Shown here one piece after another: positions 51,453 to 59,716 of a stretch of 64,000 bases of DNA (position 1 is its first letter; the number at the start of each line of letters is the position of its first letter). The stretch is from assembly GCF_001679925.1 (NCBI RefSeq), contig NZ_LYUZ01000092.1:111398-175397 (forward strand), given 5' to 3'. Source of the DNA: Leisingera sp. JC1. GTDB lineage: Bacteria > Pseudomonadota > Alphaproteobacteria > Rhodobacterales > Rhodobacteraceae. Made by a program: the position numbers and the translations under genes. The notes below the pieces were generated by a model. The model saw only the letters and a program-made list of their open reading frames with translations. It was not told the origin of the DNA and ran no database searches.

Positions 51453-52654
51453 TGGCGCTTCAACGGCTTGGCAATCAAGAGGCACAGCGGCTGTTCCTGG
51501 ACCGCCATGCGCTGCTGGAACAGCCCGCAGGTGCCGCCAAAGGCGCCGATCTGCTGGCGCTGATCCATCGGCTTGGGTTTGTGCAGCTTGATAGCATCAA
51601 CACCGTGGCACGCGCCCATGACATGATTCTCTTTTCGCGCCGGCCAAGCTACCGGGCAAAGAACCTCAAGCGGCTTTACGAGCGCGACCGGGAGCTGTTT
51701 GAGCACTGGACCCATGACGCTGCCGTGATCCCGATGGCCTTTTACAACCATTGGCACCTGAGGTTTCAGCGCGACACCGAACTGCTGCGAAAGCGCTGGC
51801 GCAACTGGCGCCGCGACGGGTTTGAGGCGCGGTTCGAAACCGTTCTGAACCACGTTCGGGACCACGGGCCGGTCAGCTCCTCTGATGTGGGCAAGGACGA
51901 GAAGAAAGGATCAGGCGGCTGGTGGGACTGGCATCCGTCCAAGACAGCGCTGGAGTACCTGTGGCGATCCGGCGCGCTGACCGTGGTCGGGCGCGACGGA
52001 TTTCAGAAGCGCTATGACCTGACTGAGAGAGTTATCGAGGAACACCTGCGCCCCGGCGCTTACTGCGACGAGACCGCAACAATCAACTGGCTTTGCTCCG
52101 CGGCATTAGACCGGCTGGGCTTTGCCACCTCCGGTGAACTCGCCGCCTTCTGGGACACGGCTTCGCCAGCGGAAGCCAAATCTTGGTGCGCCGGGCAGTT
52201 GCGCCAGGGCGAGCTGGAAGAAGTTGAAGTAACGCAAGCAGACGGCCAGCTGCGCAAAGTATTCGCCCGTCCGGGAACGGTAGAGGCCGCCACGGAACTT
52301 GGCCCTGCTCCCGGGCGGATGCGGGTGCTCAGCCCGTTCGATCCCGCCCTGCGCGACCGCAAGCGGGCTGAAAGGCTGTTTGGCTTCCACTACCGGATCG
52401 AGGTATTCACTCCTGCCGCCAAGCGGCAGTACGGATACTACGTCTTTCCGCTTATGGAAGGCGCGCGCCTGGCGGGCCGCATTGACATGAAGGCGGACCG
52501 CGACGCGGATCTCCTGCGCGTGACTGCGGTCTGGCCGGAACAGGATATCAAATGGACAGCTGCCCGCACCAGACGGCTGGAAGCCGAGCTGGAGCGGGTT
52601 GCCCGTTTTGCGGGCGTTGGCCAAGTGCGTTTTTCAGACGGCTGGTTGCGCTGA
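51452..52654 (+). CDS. YcaQ/AlkX-type winged-helix DNA glycosylase
   Basis: HTH_42 family protein of 400 residues. The sequence LIHRLGFVQLDSINTVARAHDMILFSR contains Gln45-Leu46-Asp47, which fits the Q-hydrophobic-D motif of YcaQ/AlkX enzymes that unhook interstrand crosslinks, as opposed to the QxQ of AlkZ. Other conserved blocks are GWWDWHPSKTALEYLWRSGALTVVGRDGFQKRYDL (about 150-184) and RVLSPFDPALRDRKRAERLFGF. Its ATG overlaps the LacI stop by one base, so the two are translationally coupled, although no functional link is known. Confidence 0.85.
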   Translation: MALQRLGNQEAQRLFLDRHALLEQPAGAAKGADLLALIHRLGFVQLDSINTVARAHDMILFSRRPSYRAKNLKRLYERDRELFEHWTHDAAVIPMAFYNHWHLRFQRDTELLRKRWRNWRRDGFEARFETVLNHVRDHGPVSSSDVGKDEKKGSGGWWDWHPSKTALEYLWRSGALTVVGRDGFQKRYDLTERVIEEHLRPGAYCDETATINWLCSAALDRLGFATSGELAAFWDTASPAEAKSWCAGQLRQGELEEVEVTQADGQLRKVFARPGTVEAATELGPAPGRMRVLSPFDPALRDRKRAERLFGFHYRIEVFTPAAKRQYGYYVFPLMEGARLAGRIDMKADRDADLLRVTAVWPEQDIKWTAARTRRLEAELERVARFAGVGQVRFSDGWLR

Positions 52655-52660
52655 TCCGCT

Positions 52661-53089
52661 TTACTCCGGCCTCAACTGCGCCTCGATAACCTGACGGTAA
52701 TCCTCCGGCGCGGGCCTAGCGGTGAAGGTTTCCGGTGCAATGAAAACGCAGACGAACCTCCCCTCGAAACACAGCTTGCCGTCCTGCCGCGCGTTCACCC
52801 TGAAAGTGACCGACTTGCTGCCCAGCGCCGAGGGCCAAACTTCGCATAGCAACCGGTGCCGCGGCGTGACCGGAGACCGGAAGTCGATGCTCATGTGCAC
52901 AAACGGAGTGCCGGTGCCCCGATCCAGTTCCATCTGGTACCAGCCGTCGCCATCCAGGTGATGCTCCCACCAGGCGTCGATTGCCTCCAGTGCAAAGGCC
53001 GGCAACCGCCCGGTATAGGCGATCCGCGCCGGGTCGCAATCGCCCCAGCCCACACGGATTTCATGGATGAAAGTGTCCTGCTCTGCCAT
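52661..53089 (-). CDS. acyl-CoA thioesterase (4-hydroxybenzoyl-CoA thioesterase-like)
   Basis: Hotdog-fold thioesterase of 142 residues. The N-terminal motif VGWGDCDPARIAYTGRLPAFALEAIDAWWEHH contains the catalytic Asp of the 4HBT-I type (DCDPARI), followed by the strand FVHMSIDFRSPVTPRHRLLCEVW. Substrate cannot be named. The ATG at 53089 is assigned because the conserved strand begins soon after. It is convergent with the YcaQ gene and transcribed towards it. Confidence 0.8.
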   Translation of the reverse strand: MAEQDTFIHEIRVGWGDCDPARIAYTGRLPAFALEAIDAWWEHHLDGDGWYQMELDRGTGTPFVHMSIDFRSPVTPRHRLLCEVWPSALGSKSVTFRVNARQDGKLCFEGRFVCVFIAPETFTARPAPEDYRQVIEAQLRPE

Positions 53090-53176
53090 TTTCCAGCGCC
53101 CTGCCTCTGCTTGCCCGCGCATGGTAGCGGCGCATGTCTGAGGTATCAAACCGCTATGGCAAGCGGAACCGCTGTG

Positions 53177-53353
53177 TCACGAACTGCCGCGCTTACGGGA
53201 TAGAATAAGATCCGGCAGCACAAGTGCATCAATCAGCGCCTCGCACAGACCAACGCAGTTGCTGCAGCCCACACAGGGCCCTTGCAGCCCGGAAACCTCG
53301 GTGGCCAACGCCCTGACCTTGGTTGCTGCGGCTTTGTTTCGGCTGATTTGCAT
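53177..53353 (-). CDS. small cysteine-cluster protein (58 aa), function unknown
   Basis: A short gene of 59 codons including the stop. The product has four Cys at positions 27, 30, 33 and 37 in GPCVGCSNCVGLCEALIDAL (C-x2-C-x2-C-x3-C), a spacing that recalls Fe-S or metal-binding ferredoxin half-sites, plus a basic N-terminus (MQISRNKAAATKVRALATEV) and a hydrophobic LVLPDLILS tail. GGGGAG lies 8 nt before the ATG. It lies between the thioesterase and the TRAP genes. I cannot assign a family; it is a single cluster of four Cys, so dimers could form a [4Fe-4S] site. Confidence 0.72.
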   Translation of the reverse strand: MQISRNKAAATKVRALATEVSGLQGPCVGCSNCVGLCEALIDALVLPDLILSRKRGSS

Positions 53354-53474
53354 GGCGGGTCTCCCCTTGTGCGCGGTGTCGGACAGAACCAGCGGAACCC
53401 TGAAAGGTGATTCAGGTCAATCCGGGCCGTTGTCACAAAATATTTCCATATCCTGCACCAGCAGGCGGAAGACC

Positions 53475-53497
53475 CTCTCCCGCTCACAGCGGGAGAG
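53475..53497 (-). terminator. hairpin downstream of dctM
   Basis: CTCTCCCGCT (53475-53484) pairs perfectly with AGCGGGAGAG (53488-53497) around CAC, 10 bp after the TRAP large-permease stop. T-run is weak. Confidence 0.6.
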
Positions 53498-53506
53498 AGC
53501 AGTGCG

Positions 53507-55012
53507 TTACTGCATAAGCATCAGCGGCAGCAGAGTGATGATCGGGAAAGCCACAAGAATGATCACCCGGACAATGTCGGAAGCGACAAAGAACATGACC
53601 GCCTTGTAGGTGTCGATCATTCGGGTCTTGCGGTCCATCGCATTGATGATGAACAGGTTCATGCCAACCGGCGGGGTGATCAGGCCGACCTCAACAACGA
53701 TCAGCACCAGCACACCGAACCAGATGGCAACATATTCTGCCTCGATCCGGTTCACCCGGCCTTCGGTTACACGGATGCCCAGTTCCTTCATCTGCTCGCG
53801 GGTGAGTTCGGCCCCAGTTGCGATGGCATCCTGTATCGAGGCCAGCATCTCAGCTCCCATCCCTTCAGGCACTCCCGCCCTCAGGACTTCCATGGCCGCA
53901 TCGGCCTGCATTGCAGGCAGCGACAAAAGACCAAAATCCATCGCCGAGATCACCGGGAAGAAGATCGGAATAGTCAGCAGGATCATCGACAGCGAATCCA
54001 TCAGGCAGCCGAACACCAGGTAGAAGGCGAGGATCAGCGCCAGCACCATCCAGGGGCTTAGGCCCTGACTCACCACGAAGTCGGCCAGTTCCTGCGGCAC
54101 CTTGGTCAGCGCCAGAAAGCCGTTGTAGAAACCTGCGCCCAGAACGATGAAGAAGATCATCGCAGTGGAGCGTGCGGTCACCAGGAAACTATCCGCCAGA
54201 GTTTCGCGGTTCAGACCACCATTGAGCCAGGCGATCAAGCCGGTGCCGAACGCCCCCACAGCCGCGCCTTCCGTCGGGGTGAACCAGCCCAGGTAGATAC
54301 CGCCAACCACAAGGCCAAACACCAGAAGCACCGGCCATACATGGAACAATGCGGCAAAGCGTTCGCCCCACGGGACCGGCGGGCGAGTCCCTGCGCTTTC
54401 CGGGTACAGGCGGACATAAATGGAAATCGCAATGACATAACCAAGCGCCGCCAGCAGGCCCGGAATGAAGGCCGACAGGAACAGTTTGGCGATGTTCTGC
54501 TCGGTCAGAATTGCGTAGATCACCAGCACAACCGAGGGCGGGATCAGGATGCCCAGCGTGCCGCCAGCCGCCAGTGTTGCAGTCGAAAACCCGCCAGCGT
54601 ACCCGTATTGCTTCAGCTCCGGCAACGCGACCCGGCCCATTGTGGCTGCAGTAGCCAGCGATGAGCCGCAAATTGCGCCGAAACCTGCGCAGGCTCCAAT
54701 GGCCGCCATAGCGATACCGCCCTTGCGATGGCCAAGGAACCCTTCGGCCGCCTTGAACAGCGCAGTGGACATACCGCCCAGCGTCGCGAAATGCCCCATC
54801 AGCAGAAACATCGGAACGATGGTCAGCGAATAGGAAGAAAAGGTCGTATAGGTCTCGCTTTTCAAGCGGCCAAACGCAACTTGTGTTCCATCAGTCACCC
54901 AGATCAGCCCGCCAAGACCGACCAGAAACATTGAAAGCCCGATAGGAACCCGCAAAAAGATCAAGAGCATCAGAACCGGGAAGGAGGCGATGCCAATTTC
55001 AAGAGCTGTCAC
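53507..55012 (-). CDS. TRAP transporter large permease (DctM-type)
   Basis: Inner-membrane large subunit of a TRAP transporter, driven by the ion gradient; 501 residues with about 12-14 helices. Family patterns include ACAGFGAICGSSLATAATMGRVALPELKQYGYAGGFSTATLAAGGTLGILIPPSVVLVIYAILTEQNI (about 107-173), with the SSxATxATMG and GTLGxLIPPS motifs. An insertion of about 40 residues near 380-430 (ADAAMEVLRAGVPEGMGAEML onward) is noticeable for this family. Its ATG overlaps the DctQ stop by 4 bp. Confidence 0.92.
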   Translation of the reverse strand: MTALEIGIASFPVLMLLIFLRVPIGLSMFLVGLGGLIWVTDGTQVAFGRLKSETYTTFSSYSLTIVPMFLLMGHFATLGGMSTALFKAAEGFLGHRKGGIAMAAIGACAGFGAICGSSLATAATMGRVALPELKQYGYAGGFSTATLAAGGTLGILIPPSVVLVIYAILTEQNIAKLFLSAFIPGLLAALGYVIAISIYVRLYPESAGTRPPVPWGERFAALFHVWPVLLVFGLVVGGIYLGWFTPTEGAAVGAFGTGLIAWLNGGLNRETLADSFLVTARSTAMIFFIVLGAGFYNGFLALTKVPQELADFVVSQGLSPWMVLALILAFYLVFGCLMDSLSMILLTIPIFFPVISAMDFGLLSLPAMQADAAMEVLRAGVPEGMGAEMLASIQDAIATGAELTREQMKELGIRVTEGRVNRIEAEYVAIWFGVLVLIVVEVGLITPPVGMNLFIINAMDRKTRMIDTYKAVMFFVASDIVRVIILVAFPIITLLPLMLMQ

Positions 55013-55590
55013 TGTTCACCCTCCACGCCGTCCCAGATCAGGATGCGGCCGGTAAAGAATTCGATGGTGCGCACGGCACCCATGTAGATACCCACAATTG
55101 CGGCAACGATCGCCGCCAGCAGGCTGATGGCGTAGGCCCACCAGATCGGGAACTCGAGCAGGAAGGAGGTCTCTCCATTGGAGTATTTTCCAGCAAGGCC
55201 TTCCGCCAGCCGCCAGGCGATCAGCACCAGAACCGCAGCAAAAACCACTTCGGTCACCATCCGAAGGAACCGTTTCACACCGCGCGGAAACGCATTTGCC
55301 ACAACATCGACCGAGGCGTGTCCAGCGGTGATCTGGCACAGCGGCAGAAAGGCAAAGATAGCAAAGGCCACCCCGGCCTCGACCAGCTCAAAGTCGCCAT
55401 TAACTGGTCCGACCCAGCCCGTCATCCATTTCGAAAACCCGGGCGCAATCCGCTCCATCAAATCGCCATGGAACAAACCGTTGAGCAAACGCCCAGCGAT
55501 CGAAACACATGTCAGGATGATCAGAAGAGTGAGGACCGCACCGCCCAGGTAGGCCATTGATTTGGCCAGCCGCATCATGAGCTTGTGCAT
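55009..55590 (-). CDS. TRAP transporter small permease (DctQ-type)
   Basis: Small membrane subunit of 193 residues with four predicted helices, first at LGGAVLTLLIILTCVSIAGRLL. The DctQ-type block CQITAGHASVDVVANAFPRGVKRFLRMVTEVVFAAVLVLIAWRLAEGLAGKYSNGETSFLLEFPIWWAYAISLLAAIVAAIVG is clear. It is coupled to the large permease by a 4-bp overlap and separated from the binding-protein gene by 81 bp holding a strong hairpin. Confidence 0.9.
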   Translation of the reverse strand: MHKLMMRLAKSMAYLGGAVLTLLIILTCVSIAGRLLNGLFHGDLMERIAPGFSKWMTGWVGPVNGDFELVEAGVAFAIFAFLPLCQITAGHASVDVVANAFPRGVKRFLRMVTEVVFAAVLVLIAWRLAEGLAGKYSNGETSFLLEFPIWWAYAISLLAAIVAAIVGIYMGAVRTIEFFTGRILIWDGVEGEQ

Positions 55591-55616
55591 GGTTCTGTTG
55601 CCTTGTTCCGGTATGC

Positions 55617-55650
55617 AAAGGGCCGCAGTCCCAATGCCGCGCGGCCCTTT
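55617..55650 (-). promoter_or_regulatory. intercistronic hairpin between dctP and dctQ
   Basis: AAAGGGCCGC (55617-55626) and GCGGCCCTTT (55641-55650) form a perfect 10-bp stem around 14 nt. Position and strength fit mRNA stabilisation or partial termination giving more binding protein than permease. Confidence 0.6.
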
Positions 55651-55671
55651 ACCTTTTTCAATCCAAACGCC

Positions 55672-56715
55672 TTACTGGTACTGCGGCGTGTATTTCTCGA
55701 TCAGCCCGCTGGCCTCTTCGATCAGCGCAACACCATCGATGCCCTTTTCCTTCATATCAGCAATCCACTGGTCATAGATCGGCTGGGCTCGTTCGCGCCA
55801 AACAGCTGTCTGCTCCTCATCCAGAGTGATCACATTGTTGCCCAGGTCCAGCGCAATTTCCCGCGCAGGCCCGTCTGCATCCGCCTGGGTGCCACCGGCA
55901 AATACGGAGAATTCAAGACCGGAGTTGTCGTCGATCGCCTTCTTCAGATCATCGGGCAGGCTCTCATACTTCTCCTTGTTCATCGCCAGAACGAAAGTCA
56001 GGGAGTACAGCGCCTTGCCGGTGAATTCGGTGTGGTTCTCCACCAGTTCCGGAATCTTCAGTGCCGGGGTCACTTCCCACGGGATGGTGGTTCCGTCGAT
56101 CACGCCTTTGGACAACCCTTCCGGCACCGCAGGCACCGGCATCCCGACCGGGGTTGCGCCCAGCTCTGTCAGCAGCGCATTGACCGAGCGGCCGCCGCCG
56201 CGGATCTTCATGCCCTCGAGATCCTCAGGCGTTTCCACCGGATCCTTGCTGTGGATCATGCCGGGGCCATGCACCCAAGTGCCCAGGATATGCACGTCCT
56301 TAAACTCGGTGTCTTTCATGTGCTTGTCGAACATTTCCCAATAGGCGTGCGACACGGCGCGCGCATTGGTCATCATGAACGGAAGTTCGAACACCTCTGT
56401 CGAGGGATAGCGGCCCGGGGTGTAGCCCACCACGGTCCAGACGATGTCAGCCACGCCGTCAATGGCCTGGTCCATCAGCTCCGGCGGCTTGCCGCCCAGC
56501 TGCATTGAAGGGAAGCGGTCGATCTTGATCCGGCCCCCGGACGATTCCTCAACGTTGTCCGCCCAGACATCCAGGATCAGCTTCGGCACGTTTGCCTGTG
56601 CAGGCAGGAACTGGTGCAGTTTCAAGGTAACCTCTTGGGCAAAAGCCGGCATCGCACCGAACATTGCCAGGGCCGCTGCGCCCGCTGCCCCCATAAGCTT
56701 TCTGCGAGTGGTCAT
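55672..56715 (-). CDS. TRAP transporter substrate-binding protein (DctP-type)
   Basis: Periplasmic binding protein of 347 residues. The signal peptide MTTRRKLMGAAGAAALAMFGAMPAFA is followed by mature EVTLKLHQFLPAQANVPKLILDVWADNVEESSGGRIKIDRFPSMQLGGKPPELMDQAIDG, and the signature Arg (MKIRGGGRSVNALLTELGATPVGMPV) that salt-bridges an organic-acid carboxylate lies near residue 173. The ligand is therefore probably a carboxylate, not identified. GGGAGGA precedes the ATG at 56715. First gene of the dctP-dctQ-dctM unit; the FAH-family gene lies upstream on the same strand. Confidence 0.93.
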   Translation of the reverse strand: MTTRRKLMGAAGAAALAMFGAMPAFAQEVTLKLHQFLPAQANVPKLILDVWADNVEESSGGRIKIDRFPSMQLGGKPPELMDQAIDGVADIVWTVVGYTPGRYPSTEVFELPFMMTNARAVSHAYWEMFDKHMKDTEFKDVHILGTWVHGPGMIHSKDPVETPEDLEGMKIRGGGRSVNALLTELGATPVGMPVPAVPEGLSKGVIDGTTIPWEVTPALKIPELVENHTEFTGKALYSLTFVLAMNKEKYESLPDDLKKAIDDNSGLEFSVFAGGTQADADGPAREIALDLGNNVITLDEEQTAVWRERAQPIYDQWIADMKEKGIDGVALIEEASGLIEKYTPQYQ

Positions 56716-57038
56716 TTGTGTCCTCCCTTTGACCAAGTCACTTGCCGGAGTGGACGCTTCCGCAATTTTGCTGCGCCGCTTGGCAAACTTCTTTCCATTT
56801 CTGCCGCCAAATCCCCCCAAATGGGTTCGTTTAACGAACCAGTTGCTTCCCTGCTATTAGGTGCGTTTGTAACCATCAACAGCAGATTATGCATTTCCTA
56901 CTCATGAAATCTGTCAGATTTCGTTCCCTACGGCGAAAGGCCGCCATAATGTTACGAAATATACAGACACCCCATCCAAATTGATACATATTGAATCAGC
57001 CGCCTGGCAACAACTATCGAGCCAGGGACCGCCGTGCG
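56716..57038. promoter_or_regulatory. intergenic region with two perfect 17-bp palindromes
   Basis: GGTTCGTT-T-AACGAACC (56824-56840) and GAAATCTG-T-CAGATTTC (56906-56922) are both perfect 8-1-8 inverted repeats, centres 82 bp apart, in the region upstream of dctP. The first contains GTTCG-N5-CGAAC, which resembles operators of IclR-type regulators such as PcaU/PobR. No coding frame of substance is present. The function as operators is inferred. Confidence 0.55.
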
Positions 57039-57737
57039 TCATTCCGCAGCAGCCAACTCCAGACCAACAGCGGGCAGCCCGTCGATCCCGCCGCGTATTC
57101 TGTCGCCACTTTGCACGGCCCCAACTCCGGCAGGTGTACCGGTTAAAATCAGGTCGCCTGGCCGCAGGTGATAGAATCCGGACAGGTGGCAGATTATGTC
57201 AGTGACGGACCAGATCATTTCTGAAAGCGTTGCTTGCTGCCGGATCTCTCCGTTCACTTCCAGCCAGATGCGCTGATCTGAGGGGCCTCCCCATTCTTGC
57301 GCCGGCATCAGCGGCGCCAGCACGGTTCCGTTTTCCAGGTCCTTGCCCAGATCCCAGGGCCGCTGCTTCTGCCGCTCAAGAATCTGCAGGTCGCGCCGGG
57401 TCATATCCAACGCACAACAATAACCATATACAGAGGCACGCGCGGCATCCGGTGAAGCCCGGAACACATGCGCGCCCAGCGCCACAGCCAGTTCCATCTC
57501 ATAGTGAAAGTTTTCAGTGCCTGGGGGATAAGGCACAACCGCATCCGTCAGAACCGCATTTGCGGCCGCCTTGGTAAAATAGAACGGCGCTTCGCGGTCC
57601 ACCTCGTTTCCCATCTCGGCGGCATGGGCGGCATAGTTGCGCCCGACACAGAATATCCGCCCTACAGGATAGCCAGTATCTTTCCCCCTCACCGGAACAA
57701 CCGGCGTCTCCGGAAGCCCGAACAGAAGCTTGCTCAT
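57039..57737 (-). CDS. fumarylacetoacetate hydrolase family protein
   Basis: Metal-dependent C-C bond hydrolase or decarboxylase of 232 residues, like fumarylpyruvate hydrolases. Glu80 and Glu82 in NFHYEMELAVALG and Asp111 in ALDMTRRDLQ are the expected Mg ligands, and PGDLILTGTPAGVGAVQSGD ends the barrel. The ring-cleavage or gentisate substrate cannot be fixed. It shares orientation with the TRAP transporter, so it may act on the compound imported. The 173-bp gap upstream holds no gene. Confidence 0.87.
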   Translation of the reverse strand: MSKLLFGLPETPVVPVRGKDTGYPVGRIFCVGRNYAAHAAEMGNEVDREAPFYFTKAAANAVLTDAVVPYPPGTENFHYEMELAVALGAHVFRASPDAARASVYGYCCALDMTRRDLQILERQKQRPWDLGKDLENGTVLAPLMPAQEWGGPSDQRIWLEVNGEIRQQATLSEMIWSVTDIICHLSGFYHLRPGDLILTGTPAGVGAVQSGDRIRGGIDGLPAVGLELAAAE

Positions 57738-57910
57738 CGGTGTTTTCCTTATGTGTTCCTGCCTTCAGGTTTCATCCCAAGTCAGACCCATAAGTGCCGT
57801 AGCTGTAAACCCCTGTTGACGGTGGCAGCATGCACCGGCCCGGAAATGAAACTGCCGGAAGGTTTTCCTTGCTCGCTGACCTTTGGAAGCAATCGATAGA
57901 ACACCGCCGC

Positions 57911-58597
57911 TCAGCGGCCTGTGGCACCCAGTACTGCGAGGCCGGTTCTGGCGATGATCTTGAGATCGGCCGCGAAGCTGCGGCGGCTAAGGTAGTCCAC
58001 GTCCAGCGCCACCCGTTCCCTATAGCTGATATCATTGCGCCCCGAGACCTGCCACAATCCGGTGATGCCGGGCGTCTGGGCCAGATAGGCCGGGGCGCTG
58101 CTGCCGTATTTGGCCAGTTCTCTGGTGACGATGGGGCGCGGGCCGACAAAACTCATCTCACCCTTCAGCACATTCCAGATCTGAGGCAGCTCATCCAGGC
58201 TGGTCTTGCGCAGGACATGACCCAAGCGGCTGATACGCGGATCATTGGCCAGCTTGTGATCGCGCTCCCATTCGGCAGCGGCTGCGGGATCGGCATCCAG
58301 ATGCGCTTGCAGCCGGGCTTCGGCATCCGCCACCATGCTGCGCACCTTCCAGCATTTGAACGGCTTACCGTCCCGGCCGACCCGGGTGTGGCCGAAAAAG
58401 CCGGGGCCGCCATCGCGGCGTGCAAGGATCCACAAGAACAGGATGACAGGGGCAAGCACGGGCAGCAGCAAGAGCGCAAAACCGGTATCGAAGACCCGCT
58501 TGCCGGCCCTGGCGTAAAAACTGGCCGGTGCCTGAGCAGGCAGGCGGTGATCAGCAGAGCCCTCTACGGAATACGCAGTCAGTGCAAAATCCTGCAT
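57911..58597 (-). CDS. polyprenyl-phosphate sugar-phosphate transferase (exopolysaccharide initiating enzyme)
   Basis: Membrane-bound initiating glycosyl-1-phosphate transferase, 228 residues, which adds a sugar-phosphate to the C55 carrier. It has one N-terminal membrane helix (GFALLLLPVLAPVILFLWILA, about 40-60), then the catalytic core: RVGRDGKPFKCWKVRSMV, RKTSLDELPQIWNVLKGEMSFVGPRP and GITGLWQVSGRNDISYRERVALDVDYL. Typical of EpsL/WcaJ-short proteins. The ATG at 58597 is used; a TTG two codons before is possible and no clear ribosome site is seen. Its carrier would be recycled by uppP, not linked here. Confidence 0.9.
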   Translation of the reverse strand: MQDFALTAYSVEGSADHRLPAQAPASFYARAGKRVFDTGFALLLLPVLAPVILFLWILARRDGGPGFFGHTRVGRDGKPFKCWKVRSMVADAEARLQAHLDADPAAAAEWERDHKLANDPRISRLGHVLRKTSLDELPQIWNVLKGEMSFVGPRPIVTRELAKYGSSAPAYLAQTPGITGLWQVSGRNDISYRERVALDVDYLSRRSFAADLKIIARTGLAVLGATGR

Positions 58598-58757
58598 CGT
58601 CAAACACCCGGAATGTAAAATAATTCAACCAAAACCCACACGCCAAACGGGATGGGCAGGGGTTCAATACACCCAGTTTGCAACAAGTTTAAGTAATAAT
58701 TTCTATACTTTTGTAATTTGGCTGCAGCTTGCCGCCCCGGCCTGATCACGGCGGAGT

Positions 58758-59012
58758 TCAAACCTCGCTCCAGCGCTTCAAGGTCCGAACCGGTACTAGT
58801 GCCGGGCCCGCCAATGCCGGCGCCAGCAAGCCCAAGCTGGCATCAGTTTTCACCCTGGTGTGCGGGTTTCCGGCAGCATTGCCGCCGGCCTTCACATTGC
58901 TGCTGCCTTTGCCCGTGCAGGTTCCGTGCCCATTGCCCGTGACAAATGCGGCAAGCCGGGTAAAGCAGTGCGCCGCGCATGCGGCAGCTGCAGCAGTCGT
59001 AAAGGATTTCAT
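58758..59012 (-). CDS. possible small secreted protein (84 aa), doubtful
   Basis: An open frame with hydrophobic Ala-rich N-terminus MKSFTTAAAAACAAHCFTRLAAFVTG, then Gly/Asn-rich GNGHGTCTGKGSSNVKAGGNAAGN, and a hydrophobic tail. Only weak ribosome-binding sequence lies upstream and the family is unknown. It is the only plausible gene in the 627-bp gap 58598-59224. The rest of the gap is AT-rich upstream sequence without a supported gene. Confidence 0.3.
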   Translation of the reverse strand: MKSFTTAAAAACAAHCFTRLAAFVTGNGHGTCTGKGSSNVKAGGNAAGNPHTRVKTDASLGLLAPALAGPALVPVRTLKRWSEV

Positions 59013-59145
59013 TGCTCCGGCCTCACCAGATCAGGATTTGCTCCCTTTTCAAGATCGTTAACATTTTCCTGAAAACTGCGCAATTCCGGCGCAAGGCGCC
59101 GCCGGAAATGGCCAGCAACTGTGCCCTTACAGACCCGGATGCATC

Positions 59146-59176
59146 AAAAACCCCGGCGGAGGCAGCACACCGGGGT
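59146..59176 (-). terminator. terminator of the ClpP-like gene
   Basis: On the minus strand ACCCCGG (59170-59176) pairs with CCGGGGT (59150-59156), followed by TTTTT (59146-59150). It lies 50 bp beyond the stop. The 13-nt loop is long. Confidence 0.65.
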
Positions 59177-59224
59177 AGAAATTGTCTGAGTGTGAAAGCC
59201 CCTCCGCGGGGCAAGGCGGCGCGC

Positions 59225-59716
59225 TCAGGCGGTGCTGCAGGCGGGCACCCCCATGCGGATGATTTCGCTGCCCTTGATCTTGTGCACCCCGGAAATCCGG
59301 TTGCGCCCCTCCGCCATGAACCAGGACTGCAGCGGCGCCGGGTAGTATTGCGCCATCACCCGGCTGAAATAGTCGAACTTCTCCTGCGTCAGGCGGCGCC
59401 CCCCGCGCGAGGGGCCGTGGAAGCCGAAGGTGGTGGCCGGGTCGACACAGGCGCCCGGCAGGCCCAGGAACATGGTGCAGGTGGAATAGCAGACCCTGCC
59501 GCGGATCTCGACCCGCACCCCGTGCTTCTGCAGGTTGTGGAGCTCGATCAGCCGGTCATGCAGATAGCCGCCGCGGTCGCTGCCCACCACATAGGTCTGC
59601 TGGGCCGCCGCCGCAGAGGGCTGCAGCAGCAGCAGCGCCAGGCCGCAGGCTGCGGCCGCCCGGGCGGCCAGGCGAAAGGCGGAACGGGCGCGGGTCAGGG
59701 GTGCAAAGGCCGGCAT
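59225..59716 (-). CDS. secreted ClpP-like (COG3904-type) protein of unknown function
   Basis: Protein of 163 residues with an N-terminal signal peptide (RLAARAAAACGLALLLLQPSAAAAQQ, about 15-40). The core VRVEIRGRVCYSTCTMFLGLPGACVDPATTFGFHGPSRGGRRL has the G-x-C-x-S-x-C-T pattern and following His of periplasmic ClpP/crotonase-fold proteins; the Ser of CYSTCT could be nucleophilic. Substrate unknown. GGAGATC lies before the ATG at 59716. It is between the sugar transferase and the epimerase in the same direction and may belong to the polysaccharide locus. Confidence 0.7.
   Translation of the reverse strand: MPAFAPLTRARSAFRLAARAAAACGLALLLLQPSAAAAQQTYVVGSDRGGYLHDRLIELHNLQKHGVRVEIRGRVCYSTCTMFLGLPGACVDPATTFGFHGPSRGGRRLTQEKFDYFSRVMAQYYPAPLQSWFMAEGRNRISGVHKIKGSEIIRMGVPACSTA

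Noticed and set aside
53233-53487. 84-codon minus frame over the small Cys-cluster gene
   Set aside because: The 53177-53353 frame has a ribosome site and a coherent Cys motif, whereas this frame has Arg/Pro-rich random composition and covers the same bases.
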